From: CAZGYE01 sp964530165
GTDB taxonomy: Bacteria > Planctomycetota > Planctomycetia > Planctomycetales > Planctomycetaceae
Direction: 5' to 3'
DNA: 14,558 nucleotides
NCBI GenBank assembly: GCA_964530165.1
Contig: CAZGYE010000128.1
Location: forward strand, 1 to 14,558
The notes below the pieces were generated by a model. It made no database searches. It worked only from the letters and a program-made list of their open reading frames with translations, and was not told the origin of the DNA. A program made the position numbers and the translations under genes. This document shows positions 1-5,240 of the stretch, piece after piece. Position 1 is the stretch's first letter. Each line of letters begins with the position of its first letter.

Positions 1-26
1 GGTCGCGGCGGCAAACCACTCGGTGA

Positions 27-410
27 TCGTGGAAATCGCTGAATGACGGATCGATCATCCTGCTGTCGGTCATCGGCGATGTGAACGACTTCGCCCACGA
101 GGGCAAGCTGGCCGCCTACTTCGGGATCGTGCCGCGAATCAGCAACTCCAATGAAACCGAGCATTCCGGACGCATTACCAAGCGGGGCACAAAACTGGGC
201 CGCACTACCCTGGTGCAATGCGCATTGGTCGCCATGCGGTACAGTCCGTACTTGGCTCGGTTCTATCGAAAGATCCAGCTGCGTCGCGGTACAGGCAAGG
301 CAATCATCGCCCTGGCGAAAAAGTTCCTGGGTGTCATCTATCGGACGCTGAAATACAACTGGGTGTTTGAAGACTTTCCCCGCTTCCAATTGGCGGAGGT
401 CTCTTCATGA
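27..410 (+). pseudogene. IS110-family transposase, C-terminal remnant
   Basis: The frame is open from 27 (after a stop at 24-26) to the TGA at 408-410. It encodes the C-terminal Transposase_20 (IS116/IS110/IS902) domain. Visible family marks are IGDVNDFAHEGKLAAYFGIVPR-like text (IGD, then LAAYFGIVP), the SGRITKRG block and a Lys/Arg-rich C-terminus. In the family this domain supplies the catalytic serine beside a RuvC-like DEDD N-terminal domain. The N-terminal domain and the IPGIG helix that normally precedes the IGD motif are missing: the bases before 27 do not continue the protein in this frame, although the window edge hides anything further left. The first ATG/GTG-type codon is the GTG at 81, which lies inside the conserved domain and cannot be the native start. 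I infer an inactive relic. The family assignment is strong; whether a frameshift or a deletion broke it is not known. Confidence 0.8.
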
Positions 411-430
411 CGGCTCTGGGACTCACCACC

Positions 431-515
431 AGGGAAGGGTTTGTCTTCCCTTCTGTCGCTCGCCCGTCGCCAGCAGCAGGTGAGCGACGGGCGGCTCCGC
501 CAGGGAAGACAAACC
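431..515. repeat. Long two-stem hairpin downstream of the transposase remnant
   Basis: A perfect 14-bp inverted repeat (438-451 with 502-515) encloses a perfect 10-bp inner stem (461-470 with 484-493), with internal loops of 9 and 8 nt and a 13-nt apical loop. Bases 431-437 can instead pair with 445-451 in a local 7-bp hairpin, so two exclusive folds exist. There is no U-tract, so it is not a standard terminator. It lies 27 nt after the transposase stop and could be part of the non-coding end of the IS110/IS1111-type element, or an unrelated palindromic repeat. Confidence 0.7.
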
Positions 516-597
516 AACCCGCAACTTAAAGGACGACTTCAACTTACCGTCGAGAAATCACAATTACCGGAGTAGACACAATTCATAGGAGGAGGAG

Positions 598-661
598 TTT
601 CTGGATGTAGTGCGCTGGCCTCCGGAGCCAGAGGTTGGAGGTTCGAATCCTCCCGGGGATA
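598..661 (+). pseudogene. tRNA-Arg(CCG) 3' remnant
   Basis: The anticodon arm is intact: stem 615-619/627-631, loop CTCCGGA, anticodon CCG at 622-624. The T arm is intact too: stem 637-641/649-653 around TTCGAAT. The 3' acceptor strand CGGGGAT (654-660) and discriminator A (661) follow; CCA is not encoded. The expected 5' acceptor strand (about ATCCCCG) is absent. The bases there read TAGGAGG, and the D stem has at best one Watson-Crick pair with two wobbles. Similarity to a normal tRNA begins in the D arm around 598. A functional cloverleaf cannot form. It is either the partial copy left at the far end of a tRNA-integrated element or the debris of a tRNA broken by rearrangement. Confidence 0.75.
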
Positions 662-689
662 CTTTCAGAAACCCCTGCCCTACAAAATG

Positions 690-766
690 AAGAGTCGAGA
701 GTTGAGAGTTGAGAATCTTGACCATTGGCTTTCTGGCTCTCAACTCCCGACTCTCCACTCTCAACT
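690..766. repeat. Inverted pair of GAGAGTY heptamer arrays
   Basis: The left arm, 690-717, is four 7-mers (AAGAGTC, GAGAGTT, GAGAGTT, GAGAATC). The right arm, about 737-766, holds the reverse complement of similar units (GAGAGTG, GAGAGTC, GGGAGTT, GAGAG). The arms can pair across a loop of about 19 nt. The pair lies 25 bp beyond the stop codon of the minus-strand holA. It may act as a 3'-end structure for that gene, though no U-tract is seen. Related arrays occur at 1821-1852, 4987-5026 and 5208-5240. Confidence 0.8.
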
Positions 767-790
767 GTCGGGAAGGTTAGGGGTTTTCTG

Positions 791-1792
791 TTACGGCTTC
801 CCGCTCAAGCCGACGAGCAGATGTTCGAGCTGCAGTCGATATGGCAGACGACTGCTGCCCTTTAGGTTGCTGTCGGCCGTCAGTAGCCGCTGGTGCAACT
901 GTTCGGCCCGCGGTCGACCGATGCGGCGCAGGTAAGCAACGGATTCCGAGACATCTCGCGGAAAAACGCCCGCCTGCTCCAGCGCGGCGCGGAGCGGGGC
1001 GCCTTGTCTGGCCAGTTCCGTCGCCCGCGCGTACTTGCGGAACACGAAGTTGATGCCGCCCAAAATTCTCTGCGGCGCTTCGCCGGCAGCGAGCAGTTTG
1101 TCGAGACAGGCAATCGCCAACCCGATATTGCCGTCGCGCAGGGCGTCAGTCATCGCCCACGTCGTTTCCGCTCTCCAGCCGCCGACCAAGGTGTGGACGT
1201 CCTGGACATCGATGCGCGGCCGATCGCCGACGTAGGCCGACAGCTTCGCCAACTCCTGGTCGAGCAGACCGAGCTCGTTTCCCGCCAGCTCGACCATTAA
1301 CTGGGCCGCGTCGCGGCTGAGCTGCTTCCCGTGCTTCGAGGGGGACTCCTCGGCCAGCCAGCGGACCAACTCGCCGGTCCTCAGTTCGGCACACTCGAGC
1401 GGCAAGCCGATCTTAGCGACTACTTTCGCCAGGCGTGTATTCTTCGGCCACTTTTTGACGTCCAGCACCAGGACGGACTTTCTGGCTGGCTTTCCCAGGT
1501 ATTTTTCAAGCCCTGTACGATTCTTTGAGACAAACTCGTCGGCGTCTTCCACCACCACCAGCCGCCGATCACCCCACATCGAAACGGTCAGCAGTTCGTC
1601 GCAAACGCTTTTCAGCTCGGCGTCTTTACCGTCAAATCGCGTCATGCCGACGCCGTCGTCATCCGGCCCGAGCACTCTCTCGCTCAACGCTTGGATCGCC
1701 GCCTGCTTCAGATACCGCACGCTGCCGGCCAGCACGACGACCGGACCGGTCTCATGGGTGGCGGGAGCCTTCAAATACGCAGTGGCATGCAT
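791..1792 (-). CDS. holA: DNA polymerase III subunit delta
   Basis: A 333-aa protein, near the usual length for HolA, the clamp-loader subunit that opens the beta sliding clamp in the cytoplasm. The N-terminus reads VVVLAGSVRYLKQAAIQAL, matching the family's opening strand and helix (typically VYLLYGEDxFL). Conserved blocks follow: a TRFDGKDAEL strand, MWGDRRLVVVEDAD, and a C-terminal helical collar with ETTWAMTDALRDGN and RKYARA-type segments. The frame stays open upstream to 1903, but that stretch translates the heptamer array (KSRESRVES) and is not family-like, so I start at the ATG at 1790-1792 (MHATAYLK). No strong Shine-Dalgarno is visible there. It diverges from the phosphohexomutase-like gene, with 95 bp between the starts. 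Confidence 0.87.
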   Translation of the reverse strand: MHATAYLKAPATHETGPVVVLAGSVRYLKQAAIQALSERVLGPDDDGVGMTRFDGKDAELKSVCDELLTVSMWGDRRLVVVEDADEFVSKNRTGLEKYLGKPARKSVLVLDVKKWPKNTRLAKVVAKIGLPLECAELRTGELVRWLAEESPSKHGKQLSRDAAQLMVELAGNELGLLDQELAKLSAYVGDRPRIDVQDVHTLVGGWRAETTWAMTDALRDGNIGLAIACLDKLLAAGEAPQRILGGINFVFRKYARATELARQGAPLRAALEQAGVFPRDVSESVAYLRRIGRPRAEQLHQRLLTADSNLKGSSRLPYRLQLEHLLVGLSGKP

Positions 1793-1820
1793 CGATATTG
1801 ACCGGAAAGAAAACAACGCT

Positions 1821-1852
1821 AGACTCTCAACTCTCGACTCTCGACTCTTCAT
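1821..1852 (-). repeat. GAGAGTY heptamer array (single arm)
   Basis: On the minus strand it reads AATGAAGAGTC and then GAGAGTC, GAGAGTT, GAGAGTC. The leading block AATGAAGAGTCGAGAGT is shared, apart from at most one base, with the left arm of the array at 690. The element therefore seems to have a defined end and not to be mere simple-sequence drift. Here it lies between two divergent genes and has no inverted partner, so a terminator role cannot explain every copy. Confidence 0.75.
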
Positions 1853-1887
1853 TACAACAATCCGCCCGACGAAAAGCGAGCGACCTG

Positions 1888-3351
1888 ATGACCCGCAAAA
1901 CACTCGAGAAGCTCACCATCTGTCCGGGAGAGACGCATCCGATTTCGCGGTCGGTGCACTTAGCGCGGTTGGCGTCTTTCTACCCGAGATGCCGCGACTG
2001 CCCACTGCGCAGCGAGACGGGCCAACTGCCCAGCAACACCGTCAAACGCCTGCAGAGCACCGAACGGCGGGTCGAGCGGAAGTCGCTGTTTACGGCTGAA
2101 GGGGTGCGGGGCGTCTACTTGAACGAGCTCACCCGGGCCCGAGCCGGTCACATGGCAGCAGTTCTGGCCAGCCTGTTGTGGGAGGAATCGCCGCTGGGCG
2201 GCGGCAGCGATGCCGGCCGGCGCGGACACGTGCGCACTCGGCCTGCGGTCGTCGTGGGCCATGACGAGCGGCCTTCGTCGCCCGACGTCGTAACAGGAGT
2301 CGTCACGTCGCTGAGGCGGATGGGATGTCAAGTGATCGACGTCGGCTTGGTGACCAGGCCCTGTTTCTGGTTTGCCGTCGACCACCTGCAGGCATCCGCC
2401 GGCATCCACGTAACCGGGGCCGGATGCGAGCCGTCGTGGACCGGTCTCGACTTCGTCGGCCGTTCCGGTCTGCCGCTGTCGAAGGGACTCGCGAGCACGG
2501 GGACAGAAACGCACAGATCACTGGGATTTGCGAAATCCCAGGGATCTGAGATCGATCTCGACCGTCTGGAAGACCGGCTGGCTCAACCCTACAGCCGACC
2601 CACGCGTCGGGCCGGACAAAAACGCACCTTTGGGGCGTCGATTCCGTATGAAGCCGGGTTGTGGAAACACTTTCACGCCCTGCGGCCCTTGAGGGTCTGC
2701 TTCGGCAGCTCGAGCCGTCTGGTCAGGCGGACCCTGGAGCGCATTTTCGAAAAGCTGCCGTGCCAGTTAATCCCGGTCGAAATCCCCCACCGCGCCCGCA
2801 ACCTCTCCGACCCCGACGACCCCGACGTCGCGCGCCTTAGTGCTGCCGTCTGCCGGTCACACGCGCATCTCGGCGTGCTGATCGACGACGGCGGAGACGA
2901 TTGTAGTTTTTTCGATGAAGAAGGCACATGCATCACCGCCGGCGACATCACCCGGTTGATTGCCGAACTTCTACTTGCTGAACATCCCGAAGGCGCCATC
3001 GTCCTCGAGACATCGGCCGGCGGCCCTCTGCGGTCGGTCATCGAAGCAGGGGGCGGAAAATGCGTTGACGGCGGCTGCACGCTTTCCACGATGTCGCAAA
3101 CCATGCGAATGCCCGGGGCGGTCTTCGGAGGCGGCAACTCGGGACGGTACTGGTTCCGCGAATCGCTGGCGACCTGCGACGCGGTGCTCGCCGTCGCAAA
3201 AGTGCTCGAAGCGCTCAGCCGCAGCGATACACGGTTTTCCGAAGCAATCGGTCCCCACCGCGGCAGCGATGTCGTCGCAATCAACGGGTTCGACGGCACA
3301 GCCAGCGACGACAAGTCGTCGGTTTGGGTTTCTAGGAATAATCCGGGGTAG
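1888..3351 (+). CDS. Degenerate phosphohexomutase-like protein with N-terminal Cys/His motif, 3' end disrupted
   Basis: 487 aa from the ATG at 1888. The N-terminus carries a possible zinc-binding set: Cys12, His17, His24, Cys35, Cys38 (last pair CRDC). The alpha-D-phosphohexomutase fold follows, with the domain 1 start motif GVRG at 72-75. The active-site loop reads TGAGCEPSWTGLDF (176-189) where active enzymes have TASHNPxxxNGxKF, so the phosphoserine aligns with Ala178 and the next His with Gly179. The metal loop is DDGGDDC (333-339) in place of DGDxDR, losing the middle Asp. The sugar loop is GGGNSGR (414-420) in place of GGExSGH. Classical phosphomutase activity is therefore unlikely. A palindrome adds about 20 in-frame residues near 210-225. 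The last residues (about 455-487) are read from inserted repeat DNA, and the lost C-terminal domain continues at 3423-3656 in another frame. It may be a pseudogene or a truncated binding protein. Confidence 0.7.
   Translation: MTRKTLEKLTICPGETHPISRSVHLARLASFYPRCRDCPLRSETGQLPSNTVKRLQSTERRVERKSLFTAEGVRGVYLNELTRARAGHMAAVLASLLWEESPLGGGSDAGRRGHVRTRPAVVVGHDERPSSPDVVTGVVTSLRRMGCQVIDVGLVTRPCFWFAVDHLQASAGIHVTGAGCEPSWTGLDFVGRSGLPLSKGLASTGTETHRSLGFAKSQGSEIDLDRLEDRLAQPYSRPTRRAGQKRTFGASIPYEAGLWKHFHALRPLRVCFGSSSRLVRRTLERIFEKLPCQLIPVEIPHRARNLSDPDDPDVARLSAAVCRSHAHLGVLIDDGGDDCSFFDEEGTCITAGDITRLIAELLLAEHPEGAIVLETSAGGPLRSVIEAGGGKCVDGGCTLSTMSQTMRMPGAVFGGGNSGRYWFRESLATCDAVLAVAKVLEALSRSDTRFSEAIGPHRGSDVVAINGFDGTASDDKSSVWVSRNNPG
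2515..2547. repeat. Palindrome inside the phosphohexomutase-like gene
   Basis: A perfect 9-bp stem (2521-2529 with 2533-2541) has a 3-nt loop GCG. It extends by five further pairs (2515-2519 with 2543-2547) beyond one A/G mismatch. A 12-nt perfect palindrome GAGATCGATCTC follows at 2548-2559. It falls between the domain 1 segment GLDFVGRSGLPLSKG and the helix LDRLEDRL, where homologous enzymes have a short junction. It is therefore probably an in-frame insertion. Confidence 0.7.
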
Positions 3352-3409
3352 CCGAATTCGCCAGAATTCGGGGCGGAACGCGGCAAAGCCCGAAGTCTGG
3401 CGACTTCGG
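3277..3409. repeat. Cluster of three palindromic (REP-like) repeats
   Basis: Palindrome 1: CGACGAC-AA-GTCGTCG (3306-3321), inside a 31-nt block (3304-3334) that is repeated exactly at 5121-5151. Palindrome 2: CCGAATTC-GCCA-GAATTCGG (3352-3371). Palindrome 3: CCGAAGTC-TGGC-GACTTCGG (3390-3409), which on the minus strand is palindrome 2 with one T/A pair changed to G/C, so stem pairing is kept. Weaker similarity to the second copy reaches left to about 3277 and perhaps 3250. The cluster ends the upstream reading frame at 3349-3351. Confidence 0.85.
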
Positions 3410-3422
3410 CACCGACAACTGA

Positions 3423-3656
3423 CCGGCCCTTTCCGATGGCCGCCGGCAAGGAAGAGATTTCAGGGCTGCGGACTTTCCCGACGGTTTATGGGAGCGGTTG
3501 CGGGACGCGCGGTCGATTCGCGTGTACAATCTGTCGGAAGGAACCGTGACCCGCATGGCGTTCGACGACGCAAGACCCGTGCTGAGCGCGATGAATTTCA
3601 GCGGACCGATTTTGTTGATGGGTTCTCCGCGCCCCGCAAGCGGGGCGGCTAAATGA
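3423..3656 (+). pseudogene. C-terminal domain remnant of the phosphohexomutase-like gene
   Basis: This frame has no start codon with a ribosome binding site; it follows a stop at 3420-3422 and ends at TGA 3654-3656. It encodes RDFRAADFPDGLWERLR, then ARSIRVYNLSEG, then a short tail. The pattern FPDG-x-W...IRVY matches phosphohexomutase domain 4, which normally holds the phosphate-binding RPSGTEP loop. The frame differs from that of the 1888-3351 gene, and the palindrome cluster lies exactly between the two parts. I infer that it was once the same gene. The last ten codons overlap the GC hairpin at 3630-3647. Confidence 0.65.
3630..3647. repeat. GC-rich hairpin at the end of the remnant
   Basis: A perfect 8-bp stem CGCCCCGC/GCGGGGCG closes an AA loop. 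The sequence after it (GCTAAATGATCC) lacks a T-run, so a rho-independent terminator is doubtful. It sits 63 bp before the next gene start and could be another short palindromic repeat. Confidence 0.6.
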
Positions 3657-3696
3657 TCCGATGCAGCCCGATCAGTATTTTGTGAAACGAACCACT

Positions 3697-3703
3697 TAGG
3701 AAG
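3697..3703 (+). promoter_or_regulatory. Ribosome binding site of the HOT gene
   Basis: TAGGAAG lies 7 nt before the ATG at 3711 and decides this start. Confidence 0.6.
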
Positions 3704-3710
3704 ACGATTC

Positions 3711-4988
3711 ATGCAACATGACACCGCTTTTCAGATGTCCGCCTCGAACATTCGCTTTGGGCAAGGAATCACCCGCGAGGTGGGAATGGACCTGATCGAC
3801 CTGGGGGCGAAGCGCACGCTGGTGGTGATCGATCCGGCCTTGGTCTCCTTGCCGGTGGGTGAGACCGTGTTCTCCGCACTGAGGGACGCCGGCGTCGAGT
3901 TTGACGTGTTCGACCGCGTCCGGGTTGAACCGACCGATTCCAGTTTTCAAGAAGCCATCCGGTTCGCGACCGAGGGACGGTTCGACTCGTTTGTGGCCGT
4001 CGGGGGCGGCAGCACCATGGACACCGCCAAGTCGGCCAACTTGTATTCCACCTTTCCGGCCGACTTCTTCGACTACGTGAACGCACCGATCGGCAAGGGG
4101 CTGGCGGTACCAGGCCCGCTGAAACCGCTGATTGCCGTTCCCACCACGGCCGGCACCGGCAGCGAGACCACCGGCGTGGCCATCTTCGATTTTGTCGAGA
4201 AACAGGCGAAGACCGGCATCGCGCACCGGTATCTCAAGCCGACGCTGGGCATCGTCGATCCCGACAACACCCGTACGCTGCCTCGGGCGGTAGCGGCTTC
4301 GACCGGATTGGACGTTCTCAGCCACGCATTGGAGTCGTACACGGCGATGCCATTTGACCAACGGCCGAAACCGGCCCGTCCGTTAGAGCGTCCGGCTTAC
4401 CAGGGGGCCAACCCCATCAGCGACATCTGGGCGCTGCGGGCGCTGGAACTGATGGCCGAGTTCCTACCCCGAGCCGTCGCCGACACCACCGACGACGAAG
4501 CTCGCGGTCAAATGCTGTTGGCGGCGGCGATGGCCGGCATCGGGTTCGGCAACGCCGGCGTGCATCTGCCGCACGGCATGTCGTACCCCGTGGCCGGCAT
4601 GGTGCGCGACTTTGTGCCAGAAGGATACAAGGTCAATCATCCGATGGTGCCGCACGGCATGTCGGTCATCCTGAACACACCGGCGGTGGTCCGTTTCACC
4701 GCTTCGACATGTCCCGAGCGTCACCTGCGCGCCGCCGTGGCGCTGGGAGCCGACAGCGCCCACGGGGATCCACAAAAGGCCGGCGACATTCTGGCCGAGC
4801 GGGTCACCCATTTCATGCGCGAGCTGAAAATGCCCAACGGCCTGGCGGCGGTCGGCTATACCCAGGACGACATTCCCGCGCTGGTCGAAGGCACCCTGCC
4901 GCAGCACCGTGTCACCAAGCTTTCCCCGCGACCGGCCGGCGAAGAAGAGTTGACGCAGCTCTTCCGCGATGCGATGACCATTTGGTGA
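3711..4988 (+). CDS. Hydroxyacid-oxoacid transhydrogenase (iron-containing alcohol dehydrogenase family)
   Basis: 425 aa, cytoplasmic, group III alcohol dehydrogenase fold. The nucleotide loop is GGGSTMDTAK (98-107). Metal ligands are Asp201 and His205 (DVLSHALE), His288 (HGMSYP) and His315 (PHGMS). The text from GFGNAGVHLPHGMSYP to VPHGMSV, and the C-terminus with GLAAVGY, DIPALV, GTLPQ and RVTKL-PRP, closely follow my memory of animal ADHFE1. This places it with hydroxyacid-oxoacid transhydrogenases and away from generic alcohol dehydrogenases. Those enzymes oxidise 4-hydroxybutyrate to succinate semialdehyde while reducing 2-oxoglutarate to D-2-hydroxyglutarate, with a tightly bound cofactor. 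The substrate here is inferred. The gene follows the broken phosphohexomutase-like gene on the same strand, and its stop codon opens directly into a heptamer array. Confidence 0.88.
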   Translation: MQHDTAFQMSASNIRFGQGITREVGMDLIDLGAKRTLVVIDPALVSLPVGETVFSALRDAGVEFDVFDRVRVEPTDSSFQEAIRFATEGRFDSFVAVGGGSTMDTAKSANLYSTFPADFFDYVNAPIGKGLAVPGPLKPLIAVPTTAGTGSETTGVAIFDFVEKQAKTGIAHRYLKPTLGIVDPDNTRTLPRAVAASTGLDVLSHALESYTAMPFDQRPKPARPLERPAYQGANPISDIWALRALELMAEFLPRAVADTTDDEARGQMLLAAAMAGIGFGNAGVHLPHGMSYPVAGMVRDFVPEGYKVNHPMVPHGMSVILNTPAVVRFTASTCPERHLRAAVALGADSAHGDPQKAGDILAERVTHFMRELKMPNGLAAVGYTQDDIPALVEGTLPQHRVTKLSPRPAGEEELTQLFRDAMTIW

Positions 4989-5026
4989 GTTGAGAGTCGA
5001 GAGTCGAGGGTTGAGGGTTGAGAGCC
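4987..5026 (+). repeat. GAGAGTY heptamer array, left arm of a nested structure
   Basis: GAGTT and then five 7-mers: GAGAGTC, GAGAGTC, GAGGGTT, GAGGGTT, GAGAGCC. The array begins within the TGA stop of the transhydrogenase gene. It is complementary to the array at 5208-5240, for example over the GAGGGTT units. Confidence 0.85.
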
Positions 5027-5070
5027 AAGAGCAAACTAACCCGGACTCATTCATAGGCTGTCGTCGTGGC

Positions 5071-5146
5071 ACCCAAACCGACAATTTGTTGTCGGAATCC
5101 ACTGGTTTCACGGCACACCGAGCGACGACAAGTCGTCGGTTTGGGT
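5071..5146. repeat. REP-like element with terminal inverted repeats
   Basis: Perfect 12-bp terminal inverted repeats: ACCCAAACCGAC (5071-5082) and GTCGGTTTGGGT (5135-5146). Each end also forms its own small hairpin: CCGACAA-TTTG-TTGTCGG (5078-5095) and CGACGAC-AA-GTCGTCG (5123-5138). The right half is identical over 31 nt to the repeat that split the gene ending at 3351. The element could fold as one long hairpin or as two short ones. Confidence 0.85.
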
Positions 5147-5207
5147 TTCTATGGACAGTCCGGGCTAAGCAAGTCTTTCGGGACGAACCAAACGCCTTCT
5201 TCTTTTT

Positions 5208-5240
5208 CTCTCAACCCTCGACTCTTAACCCTCAACCCTT
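5208..5240 (-). repeat. GAGAGTY heptamer array, right arm of the nested structure
   Basis: On the minus strand: AAGGGTT, GAGGGTT, AAGAGTC, GAGGGTT, GAGAG. It starts within the TAA stop (5239-5241) of the minus-strand membrane protein gene. With the array at 4987-5026 it brackets the entire convergent intergenic region. This suggests a bidirectional 3'-end structure. Confidence 0.85.

Noticed and set aside
564..764. 66-aa minus-strand frame with PGGFEPPTSGSGG
   Set aside because: This text is the well-known false translation of the antisense of a tRNA anticodon/T-arm region; it overlaps the tRNA-Arg remnant and a heptamer array.
690..766. Possible CRISPR-like array
   Set aside because: The units are 7 bp and contiguous with no spacers; there are no cas genes.
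1793..1903. In-frame N-terminal extension of holA
   Set aside because: It translates the heptamer array and precedes the conserved HolA start; ATG 1790-1792 fits the family length.
2960..3652. 230-aa plus-strand frame
   Set aside because: It is a shadow of the phosphohexomutase-like gene in a frame with no family features; the real C-terminal remnant is in a third frame.
3630..3660. Rho-independent terminator before the transhydrogenase gene
   Set aside because: The stem is strong but no T-run follows; kept only as a hairpin repeat.
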